DNA of 64,000 bases. Origin: Marinifilum breve (GTDB lineage: Bacteria; Bacteroidota; Bacteroidia; Bacteroidales; Marinifilaceae). A program made the position numbers and the translations under genes. Shown here in pieces: positions 38,801-44,824 of the stretch (positions are counted from its first letter, which is position 1; each line of letters begins with the position of its first letter). The stretch is from contig NZ_QFLI01000006.1 in the NCBI RefSeq assembly GCF_003202155.1, positions 124,001 to 188,000 of the forward strand. Reading direction: 5' to 3'. Below the pieces are notes generated by a model. The model searched no databases. It was not told where the DNA came from and saw nothing but the letters and a program-made list of their open reading frames with translations.

Positions 38801-39444
38801 TTTGGTCTGATGGGCAGGATTCCGCAGAGGCTACTGATCTTAAGCTAGGAACATATGAAGTTTCAGTTGTTGATGCTCAGGGATGTACGGATATTTCGGA
38901 GGTAGATATATTCGAGCCTGAACCATTGATGGCGGATGTTGAGGTAATTAGATCAACGACCTATGATGCAATGGATGGAGCCATTGGCGTAAATATATCT
39001 GGTGGTGTTAAAGATTATTCCTATAGTTGGCTCAAGGATGATTTATCCTTAGGTTTTACATCCGAAACAATTGAGGATATTGACAGAGGAGTATACAAGT
39101 TGGAGTTGATAGACGCCAATAATTGTCCTTTGGATACGACAATAGTGGTTGAATATCTTTTCGAACGAAGAATTCGAATACCAAAGGCATTTACTCCAAA
39201 TTCAGATGGTTACAATGATTATTGGGATATAGAGAGGATTGAATTTATCCAGAATCTGAAGATTGTTATTTATGACCGTTGGGGTAAAGCTGTTTATAAA
39301 TTTGCAGGTACTGGTAACGAATATAAAGGTGAACCATGGAAGGGTAACGATGGTAGTGTAAAACTGCCAATTGGATCGTATTATTACGCGGTGGAGGTTG
39401 AGGATGAAAAGCCAATGATGGGTACCGTAACCATTCTGAGATAG
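29896..39444 (+). CDS. Giant SprB-like surface adhesin with gliding-type C-terminus
   Basis: 3182 residues. A signal peptide (MKRYGIRLLLLILLHTVYI...) is followed by five ~350-385-residue modules starting near residues 26, 378, 725, 1092 and 1477. Each opens with a W-rich motif (YWIGGSGNFNDIQHW, YTWNGDGGDNNWGNHENW, YWTGNVNDSWFEAGNW, FWINGEGDWDDPNHW, YWTGNGADDNWNNHENW), has CVPTxxDNVxF, and closes with an S/N-x-DLGN-x-GW-type turn; a beta-helix is likely. Residues ~1954-3085 hold about 14 SprB-type repeats (for example KCFGDKNGEF...GGVSDYSYAWSGP). The last ~90 residues (IPKAFTPNSDGYNDYWDI ... YDRWGKAVYKF ... GSYYYAVEV) are the gliding-associated type B T9SS signal. The SprF-like gene follows 36 bp downstream. 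The protein is probably secreted by the porU/gldJ system and acts in adhesion or gliding. Confidence 0.93.
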   Translation: MKRYGIRLLLLILLHTVYITAEARDFYWIGGSGNFNDIQHWSDQPGGKVNPDALLPDKDDNVYFDEFSFPDPGAEVVITSVARCANMHWGNVKNMPTFKTDDNPAHYLVIYGGVTFSNQMVIDLDRPLYFRANTLGNTIDFGGNTFDGDLIFENNGGWRITNTLNILDNDIQFKQGTLSIEAEINCGRIISNTTISRELYLNSATINLNKPGESVFIFQTDNLNIDAGNSTINVLSDNSNIETSGSKMIDFYNVIFSGNSGEILNTSLRANFNKLTFHKDGSLSGENDFQELVFTEGQSYTINDAQKVHIQFTAIGQCHAFINITGGAVGGFISADGVALDHLKVRNVTATGVAFNASNSYDLGANLGWTFGAPSSDDYTWNGDGGDNNWGNHENWDKDCVPSRNNNAIIPNGFTVNVNVPAECKDLEIQGTSTLEGNQNLEIYASLKAEDATWDFDGQTTLKGGGTISLNATMSGILIVDANTNTYTLGTALDLINELHLISGTLDAATFSIDVNRFVSNSSVPRTLNIENAKFDINEGVLKAWHVEGTGFNFLGTGSEITLYQSGAEFYNNNTDGITYEKVLFHPQDKQVFLTNENATDYPTFKELIFKGSAKLSGNHQFESFTLAAGKDYLFQAGSTQRLLTKDGFVAAGTCADNISLRGDGGIASIESDVNTSNVEWVRVEDLTIEGNVVPNEGGLNASKSIGVSNYDGWNFIDDLTGGDVYWTGNVNDSWFEAGNWDKGCIPTRKDNVIFEDIKVTGSSAVNISLRGQVAECNNMTWKDATNMTFSGDQPINIFGSLVMSGMAVGKNSFSGEMNFKAEKDPQTIDIGVVELMSDLNFTGNEQEDGSWKAGSWSINSNLITTGKIDLKYGDLSTNGNEIGAKEFYSNYGIDNIRSLNLASSILKVEKFEVSAEAFALSAGTSEVQLTKAGEFIVSTGDEDLAFYNLTFEEPTGNAYVDIFADDVSFNEMVFNGNTYFRKPTPSKMSFAAKSIQMAVGKTYVFESRQEYEFENIIANGACEGTIDISGSDSDAAIFKAKSGVKEIEVNSVNLLNVHADPENVFVAKASLDLGNTTGWKFKDEPKGRDLFWINGEGDWDDPNHWATSSGAAASGGVADGCVPTAKDNVFFDVNSFTGFDQNVRTGSGDIRCRTMDWTGSETARPNFIMGDTDISGVYIYGSFILNNTLEIDLSPMVNFYFRATEAQNINAFGYVFPNVVEFDGKDGVWTMNSDFQTEGDLFIRHGKLIANGNLVECKSLTSIETPAGINSRGLDIKNSNLIINGSEDVSGRSIYINFAEEAFEQGFEFLTENSTVRLKDIADVILLGSTLNSVSFNEIIFEKGGELNGGFSGLEVYASHLLFEGDGIVKGKKNSFGTLELARGFEYKLEKGRTITIDRLLVEGSCFAPIYLHSTKEGIGNETFIVAKNDVNGNFLELKDIHADVSGGIKYIASNSFDLGNTNGWTVDGAIAPIALYWTGNGADDNWNNHENWSRAIDGSEEGCVPTINDDVFFTSNSFFGSKLVELTADAKCHSMTWNDDIDPDASFSVTAKLQMGGSMDLANSMTLDMQGTFEFIGDGLTDVKNVDFANKNLDGDIRFVGKDQSWIWQTGFVTSGNLEIDEGSVSTRGFDFTVNQFKSLSLHDSDAVRSFDMTNSIVKVTSNNITSWSMIMNTTGGLTFTSTDSYITFENGGGIYCKTDGEVRFGFVDFVDNGIINITSGADTEKGYFGSVRFMEEGKIFGNTEFLNLEFTLGYENNTIESGKTVTVVNDLKMEGVRCSYVFLRASTPGVRATLHKPVDTFDKIYNSSFTDIQGTTGSGAIDHQVKYHYDGDNSTGFVLYNDPSGEENPPSFEESFDKPREEWCSDVAVLDHVEGFPINSSTTFQWYYSVDGTVGTYNELDGETNAVIKVDKNGFYKVEVRYGKNTVAADGTDCKIESTIEVALGEVSTVSLEITANNVKCFGQSNGQVIATVKKNATGNYPDYTFFWKSESGKDVDSADDSANWTSTAFGLEPGKYYVTVADGKKCEFDTIVNVFDAYELLIDNIDTKDLSCYTVHDGEILIDASGGTGSLSYYMDNNLQASENITGLESGDYKVFVQDGNNCKTTEEDVVINSNPELIVDLNGLDLKCFGDKNGEFTPAVTGGVSDYSYAWSGPDGYASTDSNISGLAGGLYKLTVTDKVGCVASKDQELNEPTELIAEELVVDDASCHGEKSGEIFVVGGQGTPDYRYFLDGVEESTGIFKSLAPENYVLRILDAHGCIFEKEITVKEPNKIGFVIADKVLPSCEKSEDGIIHVTPYGGNDGYTYTWSGPNDYKSYEQNIENLVSGKYALQISDKKNCSKTDTVKLDFGLSLQLGVVVEQHVEKAGTDQGILALELFEGTMPYTFTVTGPSGTFSSPDNFDENYYLIENLAAGVYKVVATDALSCTTVEKSVIIEGPGQVFAYIDQVKPIGCIGSSDGELEAVVGGGSGTYTYSWSGPSGYSGSGKNISGLEPGTYSLTVSDGGNSANAAYELLPADPIIVSVKNFKNVSCYQAADGEIELLVDTGGADYTVEWTNDLGKGFLSSAKKIMNLEPGMYTYTVTTSKGCNVSGNQQITEPSDLNIIASSTDISIEGERDGVVTANFGGGTAPYTVLISGPKGYSHAELDNTSGTVSVNGLEMGVYEVAVIDANGCRIEDVTKVHEPTKLLLYTTSVTHITCPGGTEGAINLEVEGASDPANLTFSWSGDNHFRSNDKDISDLSAGTYKVTVHDSGGDPGYEEQSLVIVVKEPDILEVEMNARDVSCPGMNDGYINIQPKGGTPGYSYTWLGTGVDVNKEDQENLAPGIYTVNITDLNGCKSKDIEIEITEPERLMVTVGDSKDPTCYGLENGWIQLDISNGTEPYIIDWDNYGSVTQRIEELTRGVYDYTVIDNNGCSENGSFTLNQPDTLIAEINDFTDVLCHGDGTGRALVEITGGTPDYKILWSDGQDSAEATDLKLGTYEVSVVDAQGCTDISEVDIFEPEPLMADVEVIRSTTYDAMDGAIGVNISGGVKDYSYSWLKDDLSLGFTSETIEDIDRGVYKLELIDANNCPLDTTIVVEYLFERRIRIPKAFTPNSDGYNDYWDIERIEFIQNLKIVIYDRWGKAVYKFAGTGNEYKGEPWKGNDGSVKLPIGSYYYAVEVEDEKPMMGTVTILR

Positions 39445-39480
39445 TAAAATAGAACTTTAAAACCTGACCATTATAATCTA

Positions 39481-40542
39481 ATGAGAAGAACATTAATTTT
39501 ATTAGGTATTCTCTTGCTTGGAATTTTTCAAGTTAAAGCGCAACAATTGCCTCTTTACAGTCAGTATGTAGAGAATGGATTCTTGCTAAATCCTGCTATG
39601 GCAGGGAGTAGGATGTATTCGCCATTGCGATTAAGTTTAAGGCAACAATGGGCTGGTGTTGAAGGTGCTCCTGAAACACAGGCGTTAAGCTTTAATAAGA
39701 ATTTAGGGGACAAATGCACTACATGTAATGTGATGGGGAATCCGCTTGCACGCAGAAACAAACAGCGTGGTGTTGGTGTTGGAGGTTACTTTTTTAATGA
39801 CAAATATGGGGCTGTATCTCGCACAGGACTTGAGCTTTCTTATGCATACCATTTACAATTAAACCGACGTCGATATGGCAAGGCAGGAACGAAGCTTTCG
39901 TTCGGATTGGGAGGTGTGTTTTACCAGTATAAATTTGATGGACGTGACATCCCCGTAAATGACCCTCTTTATACGGGATCCGATATGGTTACTTACGTGC
40001 CAGACGCCAATTTTGGAGTTTATTTATACAATGATGATTATTTTATTGGTTTTTCTGCAGCTCACCTTTTCGAATCTTCGGTAAAGCTTGGTGATAACAT
40101 TTACACCGATAATATCATGATGCGTCATTTTTACGGTACTGCTGGTTATACTTTCCATTTAATGGATTTAATAGATCTAGAGCCATCTGTAATTGTGAGA
40201 AAAACCATGAATTCAGATCTATATTACGATGCAACATTGAAGTTATACATCAATCATTTCTGGATGGCAGCATCATATCGATCAAACGATCAAATTGTTG
40301 GTATGGTTGGAGTAAGTTACAATCAGTATTATATCGGGTATTCTTACGATCATTACACCAATAATTTAATAGCCGATAGTAGTGATGGAACTCATGAAAT
40401 TACCTTGGGAATTAACTTTGACATTCCGAACAAAATGAAGCGTGAAAGTAGAATGCGTGAAAGAAGGGCGGCTGATAGAAACTTTAGTAAGACCAAGACA
40501 CAACGTCATAAGAGAAAAAGCAAAAACTATATTTTCTTTTAG
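39481..40542 (+). CDS. PorP/SprF-family outer-membrane protein
   Basis: 353 residues. Signal peptide MRRTLILLGILLLGIFQVKAQ, then QQLPLYSQYVENGFLLNPAMAG, the N-terminal hallmark of PorP/SprF proteins, followed by an outer-membrane beta-barrel. SprF is needed to export SprB in Flavobacterium, and type B C-terminal signals are thought to require a cognate SprF-like partner. The pairing with the adhesin directly upstream fits that. A long basic C-terminal tail (RMRERRAADRNFSKTKTQRH) is unusual for a barrel protein and probably lies in the periplasm. Confidence 0.92.
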   Translation: MRRTLILLGILLLGIFQVKAQQLPLYSQYVENGFLLNPAMAGSRMYSPLRLSLRQQWAGVEGAPETQALSFNKNLGDKCTTCNVMGNPLARRNKQRGVGVGGYFFNDKYGAVSRTGLELSYAYHLQLNRRRYGKAGTKLSFGLGGVFYQYKFDGRDIPVNDPLYTGSDMVTYVPDANFGVYLYNDDYFIGFSAAHLFESSVKLGDNIYTDNIMMRHFYGTAGYTFHLMDLIDLEPSVIVRKTMNSDLYYDATLKLYINHFWMAASYRSNDQIVGMVGVSYNQYYIGYSYDHYTNNLIADSSDGTHEITLGINFDIPNKMKRESRMRERRAADRNFSKTKTQRHKRKSKNYIFF

Positions 40543-40559
40543 GCTAAAAATAAATTTAG

Positions 40560-40593
40560 ATCCGGTAGAATACATAACTACCGGATTTTTTTT
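40560..40593 (+). terminator. Intrinsic terminator after the adhesin-sprF operon
   Basis: ATCCGGTAG (40560-40568) pairs with CTACCGGAT (40578-40586), followed by eight T. Confidence 0.92.
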
Positions 40594-40620
40594 ATCTTCA
40601 AATTCCTAAACAATAACTCT

Positions 40621-41973
40621 ATGCGCAATATTTTATCTCTACTATGCTGTTTAAGCTTTACTCTTGTAATTTTCTCTTGCGATAATGAAGATGGTTTAAA
40701 TACTGACCCTAATTTTCGTGTTAGTTTTTCAGTAGATACACTAAAATTTGATACATTGCTTACTGGATTTGGATCAACAACCAAGCAGTTTAAGGTATAT
40801 AACAAATCATCAAAAAAAGTAAATCTGCAAGAGATCTATTTGCAGGATGCGAATTCACCATATCGACTTAATGTAAATGGAACAGCTGAAGAACGATTTG
40901 CAAATGTAGAAATAGGAGCAAATGATAGTCTTTTCGTATTTGTGGAGGTCGATTTAGCGCCTAAAGATACCGATCAAGCCGTTTTATTGGAAGATATTTT
41001 GGTGTTTAATGTGAATAATAACCTTCAAGGGATAATTTTAAGCACCTGGAGCCAAGATGTAGTCTTAATTGAGGAAGATATAGTCAATTCACAAAATTGG
41101 ACGGGAAAACGTCCCTATTTGATTAATAAGCAAGTTTCGATTTCGGAGAATACCGAGCTTGTTTTGGAAGAAGGAACAACTGTATATTTCGGAAAGAATG
41201 GAGGATTAGATGTACATGGAACTATAAAAGCAGAAGGAAGCTTTGAAAAACCTGTTTATTTTGGAAGTTCTCGATTAGAGGAATTGTATAAAAATGTGCC
41301 AGGTCAATGGAATGGAATTTATATTCATGAAAGCAGTAAGTCAAACCAATTGAGTCATTTTATTCTGGAAGATGGGATTAATGGGATTCTGTATGCTGGC
41401 AATAATGGGGAATTACAATTAGAATATGGCATCATCAGAAACTTTACCGAAAATGGAATTGCCATTACAAACGCTAGTCTTCATGCACACGATTTGTTAA
41501 TGGTAAATTGCGGTGACGAATGTTTAAAAGTTGAGGATGGTGAGCTTAACTTATTTCACTCGACACTCTACAATGCCTGGAATTTTGATATAAGAACCGC
41601 CCCGACTATTCAGCTTGTAAACACTTCGGAGTACAATTCTAATATGGGCAATTGCATAGTATGGGGAGTACATAGCGACGAGTTTGTTACTGATAATACA
41701 TCAGGACTAAAAATAGAAAATACCCTCTTAAAACTGAGCAATTCGCTTCAAGATGAATATGCCACTCTATTCTCAGACTGCATTTTTAATGAGAATCCTG
41801 GATTCGTCTCCATTGAAGAGAAAAATTACGCACTTAGTGAAACCTCTCCGTGTATAAATACAGGGAAACTTGAGATTGGAACGAAGTATCCTAATGACCT
41901 TCTGAATAACTCAAGAACTGATGATTCAACTCCAGATATGGGAGCTTTTGAGTTTAAGGATAATCAGGAATGA
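40621..41973 (+). CDS. Lipoprotein with predicted right-handed beta-helix
   Basis: 450 residues. Lipoprotein signal MRNILSLLCC...VIFSC with Cys20 in the lipobox. An Ig-like N-terminal domain (DTLKFDTLLTGFGSTTKQFK, VNLQEIYLQ) is followed from ~residue 150 by pectate-lyase-like coils (TTVYFGKNGGLDVHGTIKAE, GQWNGIYIHESSKSNQLSHF, DGINGILYAGNNGELQLEYG). The C-terminal SPCINTGKLEIG...DMGAFEF is the usual end of Bacteroidota beta-helix 'choice-of-anchor' proteins. It overlaps the next gene by 4 bp (ATGA), so the two are translationally coupled. Ligand or substrate is unknown. Confidence 0.82.
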   Translation: MRNILSLLCCLSFTLVIFSCDNEDGLNTDPNFRVSFSVDTLKFDTLLTGFGSTTKQFKVYNKSSKKVNLQEIYLQDANSPYRLNVNGTAEERFANVEIGANDSLFVFVEVDLAPKDTDQAVLLEDILVFNVNNNLQGIILSTWSQDVVLIEEDIVNSQNWTGKRPYLINKQVSISENTELVLEEGTTVYFGKNGGLDVHGTIKAEGSFEKPVYFGSSRLEELYKNVPGQWNGIYIHESSKSNQLSHFILEDGINGILYAGNNGELQLEYGIIRNFTENGIAITNASLHAHDLLMVNCGDECLKVEDGELNLFHSTLYNAWNFDIRTAPTIQLVNTSEYNSNMGNCIVWGVHSDEFVTDNTSGLKIENTLLKLSNSLQDEYATLFSDCIFNENPGFVSIEEKNYALSETSPCINTGKLEIGTKYPNDLLNNSRTDDSTPDMGAFEFKDNQE

Positions 41974-43022
41974 AAAGAATATACCTTGCCATTTTTCTGT
42001 TTCTAATGGGTTTTTATGCCTCTGCACAATCTATATTGGAAGGAAGGGAAGAGAACAAGCGTGGTGATTTTAGAGCAATGTTTTACAATGTGGAAAATTG
42101 CTTCGATTGTTTTGATGATAGCCTAAAACTGGATAATGAGTTTTTGCCAAATGGAGTAAGACATTGGAATTGGGAAAAGTATCAAAAGAAAGTCAATAGA
42201 ATATCGAAAGTGATAATGGCTGCAGGTGGCTGGGAATTTCCTGATATTATAGGCTTGTGTGAAATCGAAAATCGTTTTGTACTTGAAGGCATCTTTAAAT
42301 TCGGTCATTTGAATCAAATTGGTTACCGAATCATTCATAGAGAATCTCCAGATAGAAGAGGAATTGATCTTGCCTTGATGTATCAGCCTGAAGTTTTTCA
42401 TCCATTGGATACTTCCTTTTTTCAATTGGTTTACAATGGAGAAAAAGAATCAACTACCCGCGAGATTTTATACGTAAAAGCAAAGTTGCATAGCAGCGAT
42501 ACATTGCATGTTTTTGTAAATCATTGGCCATCACGTTGGGGAGGACAGCTTGAATCGGAGCACAAGCGCATTTCGGCTGCAAAATTGCTAAGACAAAAAG
42601 TAGATTCAATTTATTTGCAATCGCCAAAGGCAAATGTGCTTATTATGGGAGATTTCAATGATTATCCAGAGAATGAATCCATAAAAAAGACTTTAGGAGC
42701 TGATGGAGTTGCTGGTGAATTTAAGAATCAGCAATTGTATAATTTAGCGAATGCTTTTGTGAAAAATGGAAGTATTGGTAGTCATAAATACCAAGGAAAG
42801 TGGGGAATGTTGGATCAGTTTATTGTTTCGGGATCATTGATGAATAAATCTGCCGTATTGTATTGCAACAAAGATGGAATGAGTGTATTTGCACCCGATT
42901 TTTTATTGGAAAAAGATGAAACTCATTTTGGGCTAAAACCTTACCGAACGTTTGTGGGCTACAAGTACCATGGAGGATTTAGCGATCATTTACCCATTAT
43001 TCTTGACCTTTGGAGAAAATAA
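41970..43022 (+). CDS. Exported endonuclease/exonuclease/phosphatase family protein
   Basis: 350 residues. Signal peptide MKRIYLAIFLFLMGFYASAQ. The EEP fold motifs are visible: AMFYNVENCFD, PDIIGLCEIENRFVL (metal-binding Glu), RRGIDLALMY, VFVNHWPSRWGGQ, NVLIMGDFNDYPEN and FSDHLPIILDL (catalytic His). It is therefore an envelope nuclease or phosphodiesterase/phosphatase. It is coupled to the beta-helix lipoprotein gene upstream by a 4-bp overlap. The gap after it holds the 22-bp repeat array and no ordinary terminator. Confidence 0.88.
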   Translation: MKRIYLAIFLFLMGFYASAQSILEGREENKRGDFRAMFYNVENCFDCFDDSLKLDNEFLPNGVRHWNWEKYQKKVNRISKVIMAAGGWEFPDIIGLCEIENRFVLEGIFKFGHLNQIGYRIIHRESPDRRGIDLALMYQPEVFHPLDTSFFQLVYNGEKESTTREILYVKAKLHSSDTLHVFVNHWPSRWGGQLESEHKRISAAKLLRQKVDSIYLQSPKANVLIMGDFNDYPENESIKKTLGADGVAGEFKNQQLYNLANAFVKNGSIGSHKYQGKWGMLDQFIVSGSLMNKSAVLYCNKDGMSVFAPDFLLEKDETHFGLKPYRTFVGYKYHGGFSDHLPIILDLWRK

Positions 43023-43117
43023 TATTGATCAATAGCGGTAGAAGGCTGCACATTTTATAATGTGCTTAAATTCAACTATAAGTGCTTGTTTAAAAATCCT
43101 AATGCAGTAATGATTGG

Positions 43118-43227
43118 TTTCTAAGGCAGAAACCTTCTATTTCTGGTGCAGAAACCGTCCCTTTCTGGTGCAGAAACTATGAGTTTCTAGTGCAGAAATG
43201 AATAGTTTCCGCACTAGAAATATTTTT
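43118..43227. repeat. Five 22-bp tandem units with palindromic cores
   Basis: Units start at 43118, 43140, 43162, 43184 and 43206. The core TTTCTGGTGCAGAAA is a 6-bp inverted repeat around GTG; the 7-bp linkers differ. The fifth core, TTTCCGCACTAGAAA, is the reverse complement of the fourth with one mismatch, so units 4 and 5 can form a 15-bp hairpin with a 7-nt loop, followed by TATTTTT. The array fills the gap between two convergent genes. A separate small hairpin, GCACATT/AATGTGC, lies at 43048-43065. Confidence 0.88.
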
Positions 43228-43234
43228 AACGATA

Positions 43235-44689
43235 TTAATCCTCTAAACTTTCAATTAAAGCCGCAAGATTTTTTTCGTAAAGTCTGCTTCCTGTTTTAGG
43301 ATCGAAGTTAGAACTTGGTCCGGCAATACAACCACCTTCGCAAGCCATTACTTCAACAAAGTTTCCACTGGTTTTACCAGTTTTTCCAAAAGCCTTCAGC
43401 ATTTTAATCTTTTTCTTATCCAAACCATTTACAATTACTGGTTTGATATTAACGTAAGGCTTAACTTCTAAAACCGATTGTGCCACACCACCGCTGGCAG
43501 CATAAGCTCTACCATGATTCAAAATGCTTTTGTCCAAAAGTAGAGGTTCTTCCTTGCTAATTTCAATTTTCCAACCGTGGAATAGAGCCGAAAGTTCTTC
43601 GAATGTCATTACGTAATCAACATTAGGATCTTTCATTCCTTCACGACGCTTGGCAATACAAGGACCTATAAATACAATTTTTGCATTAGGATATTTTTCT
43701 CTTGCAATTTCAGCGGCATAGTACATCGGACTTTTGGTTTCCGAAACATATTTCTGAATTTCAGGAATGTGCTTTTCGGTTGCTGAAACATATGCAGGAC
43801 AACAAGAAGTAGTCATAAATGGAGCTTTGTCTTCCAATCGTTCCAATAATTCATCAGCTTCTCTTTCCGTGGTTACATTTGCGCCTTTTGCAACTTCAAT
43901 TACATCACAAAAACCTAATTGTTTGATAGCTCCTAAAACGGTATCGGTAGTCGATTTAAATTGGCCAATAACAGCAGGTGCAACAATGGCAATGGTTTCT
44001 GTTTCTTCATCTTTTATGGATTTCATTACATCCACAATTTGTGAATTCTCCATGATCGATCCGAATGGACAAGCGGTGATACATTTACCACAATCAATAC
44101 ATTTGTCTTCATCAATTTGCTCGATACCATACTGATCTTTTGAAATTGCACCAACAGGACAAGCATTTTCGCAAGGAACCGGCATGAATATAATTGAGTG
44201 ATAAGGACACACATTCATACAAATACCACAGTTGATACAAGTTTTAGGATCGATTTGTGCCTGACCATTAGCATTCCAGCTAATTGCATCTTTTGGACAG
44301 TTCATCATACATGGATGAGCAACACAACCTTTACAAAGGTTGGTAACGATGTATGAGTTTTTTACACATGAAGTACAAGCTTCATCAACAACTGTAAGAA
44401 TTTTGTTGATTGGATTTTTTCTCTCCAAAGCTTCTTCTGCATATTCAGCAAGGGTTTTTAATTCATCGCGATCATCTTCCAATTCAAATCCCAAAAGCGG
44501 AATTAATTTTTCTTTAACGATAACACGTTCTTTAAAAACACAACATCTATCAAGATCTTGTTTTCTTCGAGGTGCCATTTCTAAAGGAATTCGATCTAAT
44601 CCTTCTTTAAATTTTCCTTCATTAAAAAGTTCTGCCATTTTCGATAACAGATCTCTTCTGATAATCATTGTATTATCAACGTAGGCCAT
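43235..44689 (-). CDS. [FeFe]-hydrogenase-like protein (group B-like)
   Basis: 484 residues. The N-terminal half carries several ferredoxin-type cysteine groups (CTSC at 105-108, CKGCVAHPC...C at 119-131, CINCGICMNVC at 151-161, CIDCGKCITAC at 197-207). The C-terminal half has the three H-cluster motifs in variant form: TTSCCPAY (Cys296-297), GPCIAKRRE (Cys344) and EVMACEGGCIAG (Cys450, Cys454). All four expected H-cluster cysteines are present. The PAY and GPCIAK variants differ from the TSCCPxW and MPCxxK of classical group A enzymes and resemble the less-studied group B monomeric forms. The role could be H2 production, uptake or sensing. No hydE/F/G maturase is in the window. Confidence 0.85.
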   Translation of the reverse strand: MAYVDNTMIIRRDLLSKMAELFNEGKFKEGLDRIPLEMAPRRKQDLDRCCVFKERVIVKEKLIPLLGFELEDDRDELKTLAEYAEEALERKNPINKILTVVDEACTSCVKNSYIVTNLCKGCVAHPCMMNCPKDAISWNANGQAQIDPKTCINCGICMNVCPYHSIIFMPVPCENACPVGAISKDQYGIEQIDEDKCIDCGKCITACPFGSIMENSQIVDVMKSIKDEETETIAIVAPAVIGQFKSTTDTVLGAIKQLGFCDVIEVAKGANVTTEREADELLERLEDKAPFMTTSCCPAYVSATEKHIPEIQKYVSETKSPMYYAAEIAREKYPNAKIVFIGPCIAKRREGMKDPNVDYVMTFEELSALFHGWKIEISKEEPLLLDKSILNHGRAYAASGGVAQSVLEVKPYVNIKPVIVNGLDKKKIKMLKAFGKTGKTSGNFVEVMACEGGCIAGPSSNFDPKTGSRLYEKNLAALIESLED

Positions 44690-44794
44690 TTGGTGTATAA
44701 TTATAAATAGTGAGATTGCTTAATTGCCGCAAAAGTAGATATTATGTCGAGCCTATCAAGTGCTGTTTAACAAACTCTAATAGGTTTTATAACA

Positions 44795-44824
44795 GAAAAA
44801 AAAAGTCCGGAAATATTTCCGAAC
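44795..44824 (-). terminator. Intrinsic terminator after the CCA-adding enzyme gene
   Basis: On the minus strand GTTCGGAAA pairs with TTTCCGGAC (one G-U pair), followed by nine T. It begins at the stop codon. Confidence 0.85.
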
